Of a DNA stretch of 64,000 nt, positions 1 to 13,600 are shown one piece after another. Source of the stretch: Ixodes scapularis (Eukaryota > Arthropoda > Arachnida > Ixodida > Ixodidae); NCBI RefSeq assembly GCF_016920785.2, contig NW_024609884.1:32966080-33030079 (forward strand), read 5' to 3'. The notes beneath the pieces were generated by a model. The model was not told the DNA's origin and did not search any database. It saw nothing but the letters and a program-made list of their open reading frames with translations. How positions within the stretch are numbered: position 1 is the first letter of the stretch; every line of letters starts with the position of its first letter. Made by a program: the position numbers and the translations under genes.

Positions 1-690
1 TTGGGGAGGATGGCAGTCCGATTCGCAGAAGTCCAGATTTCGTAAAGGTGGGTTGGGCGGGTCAGCAGCGAGCCATGGGGATCTGGCACGCCGTTCCATC
101 GGTGCATGAAGGAGCCCTAGGAACATGATGGCCCTGATGCTCACTGGGGTCGAAGCATCAGGCTCCAAGGAGGTAGCCCAGTCAAATTAGAAGCTGCCGC
201 TTCCAAGGAACCAGGGCTCAGACTGAGGCACCGCCGTCGCCCGGTGTGTCATCCTCTCAACGTCGTGGTCGTTGTGTTCTTTATTTATACGCGTATAGAC
301 GCTTTACACACGCGCCAAGTTACAGCCGCCATTACTGACCTTCTCGTGTCTTACCGAGATGCCGAGCAACTGAAACGGTAGTTGACGATCCTTTACAAAG
401 GCCGATGCTTTAGAAAAGGACACAGTTGAATCTAATATGGCAATAACCTGGCCTGCTATGGTAATGATGAAGTGAAATAAACGGAATAAAAGGAAACAAA
501 ATCTGAAGGTCAGTTATGGCGGCGTCCATGCACAGCTGCTGAAAAGCGTCTATATATGTATAAATAAAATAAGATAAAAGGACAATCGAACGGCCAGCGG
601 CGCGCCGTTCTAGTTATACACGCCTGAAAGAATTTTGTTCGGTTTGTGTCTGTAACCGAGCTAGAACATTACGCACAGAGGCAAATTCAA
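1..690. other. Intergenic, no gene recognised
   Basis: Lies beyond the presumed 3' end of the tetraspanin. The first 300 bases are GC-richer and may be repeat-derived, but no family was recognised. No ORF worth reporting. Confidence 0.4.
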
Positions 691-692
691 AG

Positions 693-836
693 TAATAATA
701 ATTGGGTTGAGTGTATATTTTTGTTTATGCAGCCTAGAACTTGGTCTGCCTCAACGGGCGACGAGTCTCCCAGCTGTACTACATGAGCAATTTAGCCAGT
801 GCGGCACAACCGCTAGCCTGGGTGTCTTTAACGTCA
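693..836 (-). mobile_element. SINE fragment (3' body), same family as 21988-22286
   Basis: The reverse complement matches the body and AATTATTATT-type tail of the full SINE at 21988-22286. Shared blocks include the segment around CTGGCTAAATT, the GAGACT block and the AAGTTCTAGGCTG block. The tRNA-derived head is missing, so this is a 5'-truncated copy. Confidence 0.8.
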
Positions 837-1712
837 AAGCAAAATATATACAATGCAAGTGTTTCTGACCCTACATAACATTTGCTTATATTTGAAATCC
901 AGGGCACAAATTTTTATTTTAGACATCTAATTATTATATTGTCATATTATAACCGCTACATTCTTAGTCAATATGCTGTCACAAATGCATCGTACAATTT
1001 TTTTTTTTTTTGATAAGCCTATGTAAAGGTAGCTTGGCCGCAAGCTCTTAGTGCACGGCGGAGTGCTAACTTTACAGGGGCAAAAGGCAGGCCGAAGTTG
1101 AAGGTCTCGAGGAATAAAAAGTATTAATTAAAATACCGCACTTTAATTTATGTGCTACGAGTCGGCAGCTATTATATTTCTCGGGAACTTTAAGATTCTT
1201 CATTTCAGTGAGAAGAAATTTAAAATTTTGTACAAATGGCCCATAGGACCCAATGTAACAATATTATATCGGGCCCAGGAATAAAAAGTACACAATCCTG
1301 ATGTTCAAGTAGGTATTAAATAAGAGTGTATTAGTTCCCTCTATAGATATCGCGGGGAACTTAGAATTTCTGCAGTAGTTTGACTGAAATTATCATTTTA
1401 CTGTATTTTGCTGAGAATTGTCAAGAGACGGCGCAAGGAGACCATGTCCAGGAATGCTGGGCGACAAACAAAAATAACCTACAAGCCTCAAGCACGTGCA
1501 CCATGCACACGAGACACCTTTGGCCGGTTTGCAGTCTCTCGGTGATCATGAGGTAAGCACGAGTGAGTGCAAGCCTGCCAAAGATACGTTCACATGCTTT
1601 CGGCACGTGCTTGCAGCCTGTCAGTGTCTAGAGGGACTCTCCACATTAGTGCCGAAGAATGTAACGACCCTCACACATTGCACACTGCAAAGGAGTAGAT
1701 ATGAATGTTGGT

Positions 1713-2674
1713 TTTATTGTACATCCACATTCACAAATGGCTTACAGTGTATGTGCATATGTAAATACTGTTTATAAAACACCAACACTGGACACAGGCC
1801 AAACTTTTCCTGTAGCCAAACAACAGGACCTTTGTTTAGATTATTATAGCTTCATCATCAAAAGACCATTATAATCACAACTGAAGCTTAAAGCTTCTAT
1901 CCAGAAAGATTCCTCAGAGCTGCACAAGAGCTGCAACAAGAATTCGAAAGTATGTTGCCTTCAACCACAGCAACAGCATACAATTACAACTATATACAGA
2001 ATGCAGTTCGCCCTCTTGAATTTATATCAACATCAGGTATCAACAAGCTATCAGATTTTCAACAATCTGAAAGTGTGAAACACATTCAGAGGAGGGAACA
2101 GAGGTGCTGAAATATTTCTTATAATTGGGGTCATTAAAAAAAAGTTTTGTAACTTACAATTCTACCTGGTTTCTCTCCAGCCCTTTCTTTTTCAGAAATG
2201 TAAATATAAAATATTACCCAATCTCAGTAAAACTTGTTCATATGCACATGTGTACTATCATGGCCCCATCCATATGAAAAATGTTACAACCTAGAACCCG
2301 TTTGTGCGACAGGCAGTCTTGTGCATTTGTTGCTCCGCAAACAGAGAACAGGATGTTTTACCATGACAAGTAGGCAATGAATAATGTGAGTAAATACTTA
2401 TTACTGGTGAAATCCAAGCTATCTCTATTGTTTAGAACTATAAGGCACGAATAGGAAAGGGGGTGTGAATGAGCTTTGGTTGCGAGTTTCTTGAGTCAAC
2501 AGCACAACAATCATCAGGCAGATGACCAACACCAAACATGTTACAGGTTTAACCCACAGCTGCTGATTGCAAATTAGAAATGCACTTAGGAGCCATAAAT
2601 AGCATGAACAAACTGCTGACAATGCTATCGAGGTCTTGCTGCAGCCAGAGAAAGGTCTCGTTGTCACCGGTAGA
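1713..2674 (-). promoter_or_regulatory. Probable tetraspanin 3' UTR with AATAAA poly(A) signal
   Basis: Reading downstream from the stop codon on the minus strand, the first AATAAA is at 1718-1713. It is followed within about 40 nt by a GT-rich stretch suitable as a downstream element. The roughly 0.96 kb between has no long ORF and no obvious transposon, consistent with a 3' UTR. The true cleavage site is not visible. Confidence 0.55.
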
Positions 2675-2722
2675 TTATTTAACTTGGTTGGCGAGACAGC
2701 AGGAGAAGATAATGCCGATGAT
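2675..2722 (-). CDS. Tetraspanin exon 7 (end of TM4, cytoplasmic tail, stop)
   Basis: Encodes residues 214-228 and a TAA stop at 2675-2677. It completes TM4, gives a Cys-Cys pair at the membrane boundary (221-222) and a six-residue tail. The acceptor is a strong pyrimidine tract ending in TTTCAG. The tail has no tyrosine, so it cannot hold a YxxPhi sorting signal. Confidence 0.9.
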   Translation of the reverse strand: MIGIIFSCCLANQVK

Positions 2723-4575
2723 CTGAAAGCCAGAGAGAGACAGGTTAGCAGGCATCCAAGCCTTTGGCTAGTGGCAAAACCATTTTTAAGTATTCAGCAG
2801 TACTGACCTCGATCAGACCGATACCAATGCCAGCAATACCGACATACACAGCATATGTTTTGACGTCAGTCTTCACCTTTTCGTAGCAGCCCTGTGCAAT
2901 GAGAGAATGTGTTTGAGAAAGAGTGCAGACACTTCCTTCCTTTTCTGCAAACATTGCGTTTCTTGTCTGGAGACTGTATATGCTGCCCAAGTTTTGCCGG
3001 AATTTTAAGACACATTTTAAGATAGCTTAATCTTAAAACAGATTAACTGAGTTATAGACTAACAAATCATCCTCTTAGGCTAGAACTTGGTTGGCACTAC
3101 CAGGGATATTTCTGTCAAGTGGTTCAACCACAACAAGAGACTGAAATTGGGATGTGACACTTTAAAGCAAAATTATACACCATGGTCATGCCAAAGTTCC
3201 TATAATGAGAATTGGTCTTGCAACAACCCCCAAAATAGAAAAAAAAAATTTTTTTTAACAAGATTTGGCAAGGTGATAATTAGAGCCATTCAATATATTT
3301 GCTCCCATTGTCGTACCAGCTGTCATTCGTTTTAGCAATTATAATGGAATCAGTGTTCATTCCAGGCTTTCAGTGTAAAGTCAGACGACCCCCCCCCCCC
3401 CCCCCCCAAAAAAAAAAAAAAAAACAGACATCCCTACTCTTTCAATAATTCGCGTCTCCAGCTCGACGCTCGCCCTCCCGCGGCGGAAAGGGGAAGCTAT
3501 CTAGTGAGGGTTCCCCGATTCTCCTGCTCAGCGGGCACGGCGGAACTGCTCGCGATTATGGCTCGCGAAATGTCATTTCCCAATGCAAACAACACTCTTC
3601 ACGGTCCCAACGTAGTGCTGCAGCTGGTATGGGATTGTACCTTACAGGAGAGTTTTAGTATTGCACATAGAAGCAAACGCAAGCAGTGTGCGTTTGCATT
3701 AGAGTTGCAAGTCCCACGTTGTGCGTGCGCCTCGTCGCTACGCGCAGTGTGGAACACGCAAAGCTAACGCAAACACACAGCAGTTGCATTCGCTCGTATA
3801 CGCATTACTAAAACTCACAACTGTTTCACAGGCTTCCAACGCCAACGAAACCTGCTGCAGTGAGCAGACGTGCAAGCAGGTAGGCGTTCCTTCGAATTGG
3901 AAAGGCTGAGATTGACAAAACGACGGAGCGTAAAAATAAAAGCAACTAAATGTTATAAAAGATTAATAATTAAAAAAAGTGTTTTATTTTTTATCTGTAT
4001 TCTGTTTTTTTTACTTTTGGGCATTTAGTTTGGAGGGATATTCGCGACGACTTTGGACTCTTTCCCGATTGTCAGAAGTCGCGACTTTGATATCAAAATA
4101 TTCTTTACACACCATTAATGTAATTTTACATGGATTTTTCATGTTAGCTAGAATGTTTTTATTGATTTTAGACTATTTTTATTTTATTACTTGGTAATTA
4201 AAATGCTGCAGTTGGCACCAGTGATGATAATTAGCACACTTTTGATCGTCACATTTGTTCGCGCGTTTGAAACTAGATAATAAGTGACAAATTATATTAG
4301 AGCTTGAAAAATTACGTACTAAAATATCCAAATTTTAGTATTATTATTATTAATAAAAATGGCGGCAATGTATGCCGCCAATTAGCGCGAAGATCCCGAA
4401 AATCCGCCATTTCACCATAATAGTCTTCCCAGAAAGGTATAAGTTTGTTTTATTTTTAGCATATGAAAAACTCTGACATCGTTATCAAGATAGACAGAGT
4501 CAAACACTGGATTTAATATAAAGTCATACGCGTCACGCGTTGCTATAAGCACACACACACACACACACACAAGCA

Positions 4576-4612
<37 letters not shown>

Positions 4613-7600
4613 CAGCTGTCCGACTGATTCCGTCTTTGGGTTGTTAATTATTTATAATTTATATGTCTTGTGGACATATTGTCAAAATCTGATTTGTTCT
4701 CTTATTCTTGTGCTGGGAATAATGTTAAAGCAATTAATCATCTAAATACCCCAAAACCCATTAAAGGGCACGCAGTTCATTATTTCCCATGAGAATTATC
4801 TAAGCGAGAAAAGGCAGCGAAAACGCACAAATATCAGCACCGATTTTTTCAACAACTACGTTATGAAAGAATCCGAAATTAAGACCTATATCGAGATATT
4901 AAATCCAAAATAGAGGTTAGTTTCGCTTTCGCTCCGGAATTAAAATGCGCATCCTTGCGTAAATATTACGCTAAACACCGTTCTTGTTTTCAGGGTAAAG
5001 AGGTGACCTGCGCTTATAACACCCTAGCTTCCTCTTATAACTAGAAATAATTTGTGTAGCTCAGTGAGGCCAGAACACTAGACAGGCTCAACAGTGGCAC
5101 GCATCTCCGACCCTCACTATAACCGCCATTTTGGAAAATGAATGGCGCCACCTATAGTTAGTTGGAGTCGCGAATAGGTTCCCTCCCCTGCTTTTGTCCA
5201 CCTTGTCCGCTTAAAAAAAAAAAAAAAATTGACATAATCTTAGTTAGTGGAACGAGGATGATTAATGGATTACAGCACACCCCAACCATTCAGGCCTCCA
5301 CCAACATTACTAACATGACACAGCTAGTGTCAATTCTCAAAAGTGGTATGCAGCACTACGACTGCCAGATACAACCAAGTTGCCGGAGATGCATGTCTAC
5401 CTTTTGTTTATGGCCGATTCACATGACGGACTGATCTGCGGACGAATTGATCACGCTACGACACATCTGCAGATCATCTGTTTCCCAGGCGCATTTACAC
5501 AAAAAAGGGTAGATGACAGCGAGGATGGACCAAACTACTTTGCAATCCCAGTTTAACGAAATGCCAACAGCACACCATGGCACCGTTGCCCACGAGTGAA
5601 AAAGATGTCTGCCACTATGACTGCAGCTCAACCGCCATCGTATTAAGACTAAAAAAAGAATTGTAGGCCGCTGCTATTTATTGAGCAAGACAGAATACCG
5701 CTCTAGGCTTAGTGCGAAGCACCACCAGCTTTACTACCTTGAGGTGTGACAGAAGTAGGGATTTTTTATCAAGAAGGCTCGGCATAGAAGCGACATACCA
5801 CTAGACTCGTGAAGGGGCGTATGCTGATGTCCTCGCCCCTACGAACTCACGCACAACATTTCAGCACCACAAGTTCAAAAAGGTCTCGCTGGTTGAAAGG
5901 CTGGATGGATGCGCAGGAAAGATGACTGCGTGCTAAAAAAGCTTTGACAGAAGCATCTCGACATAGACTCTCAAAGTAGTACCGAAATCTGCAGCTTTCA
6001 CATGCACAATAAATAATTGTGCGAGAAAACGAACCAGCAAATGCACAAAGTACAATGATGCGCTAACATTGCCTTGCTAGTCAGAAAAAAAAAAAAGTGT
6101 GTCATTGCCAGACTAAACGCTTTTCAAGTCAATCCCCGGCCAAAATTCTGCATGTGAAAAGGCATTAGACTATTTCAGTCCGCAAGTCCGCGGACCAGGC
6201 ACAGAGTGCAGGAATCGGTCACGCTGATGGTCATGGGATACACGGTCTGCGGACAAAAATCGCAATTTGGTGTGCCTTGTGAATCTGCCATCAAGTGCTA
6301 AACTGCAAAAATCTGTGGCGGAGTTGGAAAATGTTTTCATTTCTCTCTGGGTTCACCAATGGAAGGGAGAGAAGGAGGAAGATGCTCCTTTAGTAGACTT
6401 TGGAGGATAGGATAATCCTCAATGAGCACTAAAGCAACGTACCAGGGGACTCGTCAAAGAGTCTGAACTGGCCCAGTCACCTGTGGCTACCAGGATGTTA
6501 CCCCCCTTTCCCCAACTGCAGGTCAACTCTTTAAGGCATCCAAAACAAGTATAGATGAAATATGGCCATATACACATGCAGCTTCTCATGGAACACCTCA
6601 GAATTAGAAGTTAAAATTAATGTAAAGATTAAAAAACAAAAGAGCAAGCCCTTATGTGTACCCCAGGTTGGTACCAGGCTGTTTAGAATCAAAATGTCCA
6701 GTGCTTTAAAGCTACTGCAAAAGAGGACCTAAATCAGTGATTCTCGAACTTCTGAGGTGCCCCACATTAGAAATTCACCAAGGACACAAAACTTTTAAAG
6801 TCAATCACTCTGTAGCGAGGCATATGCCAAAGTCAGCAAAACCCCGTCAATTGCCATGCCCAACGAACAGAACCAGAAATGCAGTTTCCTTACCACCGAG
6901 AAATAATCACTGGAGGAGCAGGAATCCTGGTTCTTGCAGCAGCTTGATGGTACTGCTTTCCCAGCTTTTGTCCAGTCGCTGTAGTTGTCCACACCACAGC
7001 ATTGCAGCTGGTTAGAAGAAATATGAAGCAATATGTATAATAAAACCACAAGATTTAAGAAACTATGAACACAATAACTAATTAAACTACCTCATAAGAA
7101 ACGTTTAACAAGAATTGCTTACACATGTAATGCCCAAATGGCAAGTACAAGTACCTATGCTTACGTGCATGGAAGACAATATGACACTCGAAGCAACAGC
7201 TGCAATGCTAAGTACCTTTGCAATAGCTTCAGCTTTGCACAGACCCCCGGCATGAGCATCAAGCCAGGATATAAGGCATAGTGCAACAGTTGGACCTTCG
7301 GTACTTATTTGCATAAAGCAGACAATCCAATCTGTTATTTGACAAGACAGCTGCATGCATGGTGGCTAGAAATTTCTTGGCAGTAGAAGGTGATTTAAAG
7401 TTACCAAAATCATAAAGGTCTGGAAAACCTTCATACACAAAACCATAGTTTACAACAACTGCAACATGCAATGTACCATCTAAAGAAAAAAAAAGCTTCT
7501 GTTTACACTTAGAAGCTAGGCCTTTAACACAAGAAACGTGACAGGGAAGGAAGACACCAACTCCCACTGCACCCTAGTGAAAGGTTCGGGATAAAGAGGC

Positions 7601-10600
7601 CCTTGCTTGATTATCTGGTTGCCTTCCCCCATCTGTGCTAGGTACAGTCGCAGACAATATCAAAAAGGCCAGGCAAGCTTGTGGCTCCGAAGATCTCCAG
7701 TGCTATCAAATGGAAGAAAGCAGAGTTATCGAGGCTATTGTGTGAACAAGCAGCATGTCAGCAGCTGTTCTATTTTTGTTTTTACTCCCACTTGGTCTGC
7801 AAATGATTGCAGAGTCAGCAGCGATAGTAGTAGTGCTTGGTGAAATAAAATAAAAACTGCTTATTGTCATTGATTCTGCAAACTTGTTATTAAACGGCCG
7901 AAAACTGATCGCTCTACCTGCAACATAATGAATTCAGCCACGCCCGATTTCGCCTTTTGTCGCTGGACGCCCCTATATTCAACAAAATCCGCATTAACTC
8001 AGCAACTGCTAGTCAAAGAGGGAGGGACCACAAAAATCTGAACAGCCGCTGAAGCCTTGATAATGGTTGTTTCTACTGATAGACAGCGTGGCTGGCCTTG
8101 GAAGTCACGCGCTCGCCTGGACTTTTCCGTATCGTCCGCGACTGTACAGTGTCCACATCTGTTAAACTAACATCAATGAATTATAATAGCTTTCATCTAA
8201 AAAAATGGGAAATATTTATAAGTACACCGAAGGAAAGAGAAGAGGACACATTAGCTTAATGTCTGCCGCTAGCTGGCATCTCATTCGTGCCCCTTGGCCT
8301 TACCGAAACGACAGGTGCAACAAGCGTGGACAGCACGAGCAACAAAATGTCATGGTAGCCATGGGAAAATTTTGAATAGATATTCAATCTTATTTTATCT
8401 TCAAACAATAAATTGAGAATGATAAAAATAATGAGTTATTTATTGGTGTTCCTGTATTAGTTGTACAATACTACATCACATGATTTCAATAGTTTCAGTT
8501 TCGAACACATCCAGGTCTTATGTCGTTTGGTAACCATGCTGCTCATTGCTCTGCGGCTCGCATTCGTAGTGAAAAGTGATTGTGCATCAGAATTACAATA
8601 ACCCATGAAGCGAAGCAATAATAAAAAAAAAAATGACTCCAAATAGATTCAACTCGCAAAGCCTGTAGCAAAAAGGGACATGTCAGACCTCTCGGGAATC
8701 GGCACATCCAGTTTGAACGGCATACAGAGGCTTATGCATCATTTTCGCAGATGCAGTCCTAGGACGTTGGGGCCTTTCTATCGTTTTCCTTTACCACTAT
8801 CTTCCTCGGTGATAATTTGACATGCCGCTTCTCAGGTATGCCAAGGTCAACTCATTTCGCTTACATTCTTTTTTCCCCAGCCTTCTCGTCCTGCGAGCGA
8901 AACAGCATTTTTCTGGTCGAAGCAAGAACGCATTTGCGGCTCGTCATTTGACGATCGTATCGGGACACAGTTGAAACAATCGGAGTTACAAACGGTTCCT
9001 TCAAAGTGTCCTCTGTAGCACGGCGTACGGCTCTAAATATAAAAACCAACATCGGCACAATAGGAGACTCTGGAGCTTAAAGGAGCTGTGCAAAAATTTC
9101 AAGGCTTTGCTTAAATTATTGTGGAAGTTGATGCCTGACACTTCCGAAGTGAACTACAAAAAACAGACTTTGCCTGGATACGCTAGTTTTTATTTTAAAA
9201 AATGAAAAAGACCCAGGTTTTTGCTGCCTCTCAACTCGTACGTGGTCTTCCGGGTCACGTGCACAGCAACGTTAAGGGGGTAGGCGCGGGGTTCCGGAAA
9301 AGTTCTCTCTTTAGAGCCATCAGTGAGCAGCGAGAACTCCTCCGCTCGCGACCGCGTGACGACGTGCGGAGGAGTCGTCACGCGGAGCCTAACCTCCTTG
9401 AGAGAGAGAGAGAGCCGGACGGGTATGGCCGGACGGGTCCGGCCATACCCGTCCGGCTCTCTCAAGGAGGTTAGGCTCTTTCCCCCCTCCCCCTCCGGCT
9501 TCTGGCAGCTGTTCACGGTAGCAGATGAAGCTGATAGTTTTGTGGACCTAGGATAGATGGCGCCACTAAAACTCCGCAAAATAAAAGTTTTGTCGATCAT
9601 ACCAGGTTTTTGACGCATTTACATATAGCTTGGAACGACAAGATTTATAGAAAAATTACCCTTTATTGAGCAGGTATTCGCACAACTTACTATCTTTCTA
9701 CAAGATTCCCCAGTGATGTCACGCCACTTGTTTCTCATGGCCGCCGCTCGCGGCTGCAGATCGGGGACTATTCAAAGTTTTGCCTCGCTATTATGCGGCG
9801 GAATCGCGACATTTCGATGAAAGGAGGTGCGTTTTCTGTCATTTGTGACAAGGTGAACAATATCAAAAGCAGAAGATGCCAATTCTTTCAACGTTAAAAT
9901 CGTTGCACAGCTCCTTTAAATGGTCGGCTATCCTACAATTATCTCAGCAAAATATGAGATGTCTGATGTCACCCGCTGACTTGAATGCGTGACATCCTCA
10001 TGGCGCCGCAGTTAAAGGGCATTCTGATGCTCCGACTTTGCTTATCAAGTCTGGTCTATGTCGTTATCAGCTTTTGTTAGTGGTGTTAGCAGCTTTTGAA
10101 GCCTCTAAAAAAGGCACCTAAATTCACGAAGAAAGGGTAAAAGCACAGGCGAGCTGGTGAAGAACAAGACTTGTCGTTTTGTCCGTTTTTTTATTTTTCC
10201 GTGTCTCCGGTTTATGATGGAAGACCTAAATTCAGGGTGTCGAATCGAACCGAACCCGAACCGAAAACCGGATCAAAACAGTTATTTTTGACCGAACCGG
10301 TACAAAACCGAAACAGAAATCGGATGCTTCATATTGAACTTGAACAGGAACAAAACCATAATCTGATGTGGCAGTTACCGGTTCAACGTAAGCGGTTCAG
10401 GGCCAATTGTGTCAATAATTGGTTAATGGGAAAAGTTAGGGCGCATTTCTTATATTGCCAAAACTAATCCGACATACCGTCAGATATTTTTGCATTTCGT
10501 TTTTGTTACTCATGTAATAAAAAAATATGTCATCATCAAAAGCAGAGACACAAAAAGACCGCGTGGTTAGCGAGCTTCTTCAGTTCCCTCTACTTAGGCG

Positions 10601-13600
10601 TCTGGAGAGCTTCAACTTTAGTTAGTTTCTTGAACTGACCCTGGCGTTGGCGGTAGCGGCGATTTCAAAGCACCGCTTGGCCGCTTGGCTATGAAATGTC
10701 CAAGTGTCGGAGCAGATTCCGCCCCTTTAGGCACTGAGGCCTACGCGTTTGCGAATGTTTGACCTCAAGATGCACTGTACTTGCAGTGAATGAGCCATTT
10801 AGCCAATGGAGCACCGAAAGCGCACCACGTGACCTTCCACTTCAGTGCGGCGACGTGCCGAAGGAAGGTGGGACAAGTACCGCGCTGCATCGGCAGTATA
10901 GTTGTTAACGTCACCTGTGGTCCATTTCAATAAAAAAAAAAAAAAATCTTTTCAATGTGTTCGGAATGTTACCTTGCAAAAAAAAAAGAAAAAGAAAACA
11001 CGGGTTGTCGGAGGCAACGTTATTTGGCGATAATTCTCCGACGCGACGCGCCTCGGAAGGAGGCCGGGGAGAGGCAAGGCTGAGAAAAAAATGTTCCTTT
11101 GTATATTGTTTTGTAAGTTTGTCCGACTATATATCAATGCCAGCACGCCACCTATTCAACCTAGAGCCTTTGTTCGACCATTTGCTCATTTTTGTGTGAA
11201 GTTCTCTTTCATCGTCCTCAACTGAGCATTCGAGAAACGACGTTCGCTGTGGTGGCATTACCAGGAACTTTGTTCGGTGGCTGACAGTTTGAAATGCGAG
11301 TACTGTTATATAATATTTTTGCAGACTTAATGTTAACAATTTCGATTTTCGCAAGGCAACCTGTTGACTATTGAGCGTTGTTTGTTTGGCGTGCGAAGAA
11401 GCCACCGACACCCTCTGGAGAGGATCTGGGTTGGGGTGCCCAGTTGAGATGAGGCACCTCAAGGTCGTTGCCATTTTTGGTGAGTTTTAATGTTTCGCCA
11501 TTTTTGGAGACTAACACCTTCCGCACGTGTTCCTGCTCATTGGGAAGCTAGTGAGTAGACCAATTTATGTAGGACACGGTGGGTGGCCTCCCCGTAAGGC
11601 AAGGTTGACAACACGGTTGTCAGTATGTGAGCCTTTTGGCTAACCTAAGCGAACGTTTTGGGGTGCTAGTTGAGAGTGGCCGAGCTGGCCGGTGAGCTGC
11701 TCGGCCAGCGCGAGATCTTCTCAGCCCAGCACGTGCGTGTTCGTCGCTTTGGAAAGCGAGCAAAGCACGCGCTATACGCACAAACACTAAAGACGGCACC
11801 GGCCACAAGCTCTTTTTTTCGAAAGGTCTATAGACCTATCCTGAAATTACACCCTCTTCTGGCAGAGTTTGAAATGTTGCACAGCTGCGTGTGCAAAAGA
11901 TACCATAAAAATGGAAAGCCGACAGCTTATATATAGCTCACTTAAAGGGGCCCTGCAGTCATATTTTAGCGTCTACCTTTTTTGCGGTTTCTACGTCTCT
12001 TGGGGTTGGGGCAAGCCAGCGGGCACGGAGAGAGTAACTAAATATCAGTGCGTCATATTCTAACCGGACGACGCGGAAACCTCCTCCAACGACGAGGGCG
12101 ACCCGCGGTACCGAAAGTGCGCAAAATGCGACGTCTTTGGTCCTGGGCTTGCCACTGGTCAAAGCCGTTAAGAGCTTTTTTTTTTTAGTTGAGATACAAA
12201 ATATAAGTGTCGCGAACCGTTTCAATTATGTATGAAAGTAGTTTTTGTTCACTATTTTAGATAAGAAAAGAAACAAATGCAGTTTAGAAAATACGGAAAC
12301 GAGAAATGACCCGTCGACATACCCGCCACCAAGCGGCGGAAAAAAACGGCGCATACTAGAAAAGGCTAGTGGGATGAGGCTACGACAAACGAGGAGCGTA
12401 GAAAGGTCCCGGATGTACGCGGCGGCGCTGTGGTCGTATACCGGCTCAAGAATCCGACCGGTTCCGAGCGTTCCGAAGGCCTTCGGCGCGGGCCCTGTTG
12501 GCGATTTGGCCATTTGGCGGTGCGTCAGCGCGAAGTGGCTCACGTTCTGAACTGATCTTTACTGAACTGATCTTCTGAACTGATCTTTACCCCGTGTTTG
12601 CTGTCGTTTGTGGCCAATGAAATGTTATGCCGAATTAGTGTTTAGTCACGCTGCAAATGCAATACGAGCTGCCCTGGCCGCCCGCTTCATACAGCCTATC
12701 CAACACGTGCTTTAGTGGCGCCCTCTCGAGCCGTCGACACGGAGTGCGGCAGCCGTGTGCGCTCGATGAGCTCACTACTCCTCCTCTAGTTCAAGGCCAC
12801 TCAAGGCAGGACCTATGACGTCATGAAGGAGGTTATTTTTTGCTTGTTTTTGTAATTCTAATTTGTCTATAAGTTTTAAAATAAAGCGAAATTTGAGAAA
12901 AGAAAAGTTGGATTAAGTTACTACGTTGAGTACGCTCAGGTTCAGTGCAAATTAAAAACCAGTCAAAAAGTCATTGCAGGGCCCCTTTAAGAACAATATT
13001 ATACTTGCCACATTAATGGTGTATTTTGTGCATTTCACTGTGCAGGGTTTTCAGATCTTCCTGAAGAGTGATTAGTTTTGGGATGGGTCTATTGCAAGTA
13101 TCTCGTGCTGAGAAAAGGCTGCAGGAAGTGCTCGGTCAATATTCAAAGGCCGAGTTAGGAACCAGTTCGAACCGGTTCACGCTTATTAAAACTGGTAACC
13201 TGAATGATATTATGTGCGCTACCTTAAACCGGAACCGGCCAGGAACAAAATACAATGCTACTGAACCCGAACCGAACCAAAGTAATGACCGGTTCGACAC
13301 CCTGCCTAAATTCCTGTCCCATGGAGTGAAGTCTGCAGTCTGTAGCAGCGAAACAAGGAATGAATTCCCACTGGCTGCCACTGGTCATATCAGATGCTTC
13401 ATCATGGAAGTAGCTGAGGCCGCTCAAGGTCAAAGCAGACGCGCCTCAGAAAAGAATAAAACAAAGAAAAGCACAGCAATGTAGATGCGTGGCCACAAAA
13501 GCCGTGGAGCCGAGGGGGGGGGGGGGGGGGGGGCGGCGCCTGCGCAGTGGGGGAGCGTGATGTCACCTCCGAAGCGCAGTGTGAAAAAGGAAGACGCCAG

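Noticed and set aside
4412..4606. Cys-Val-rich minus-strand ORF
   Set aside because: Translation of the (AC)n microsatellite.
3920..4610. CRISPR-like or other regularly spaced repeats
   Set aside because: Only AT-rich sequence and a dinucleotide microsatellite; no spaced direct repeats, and the DNA is eukaryotic.
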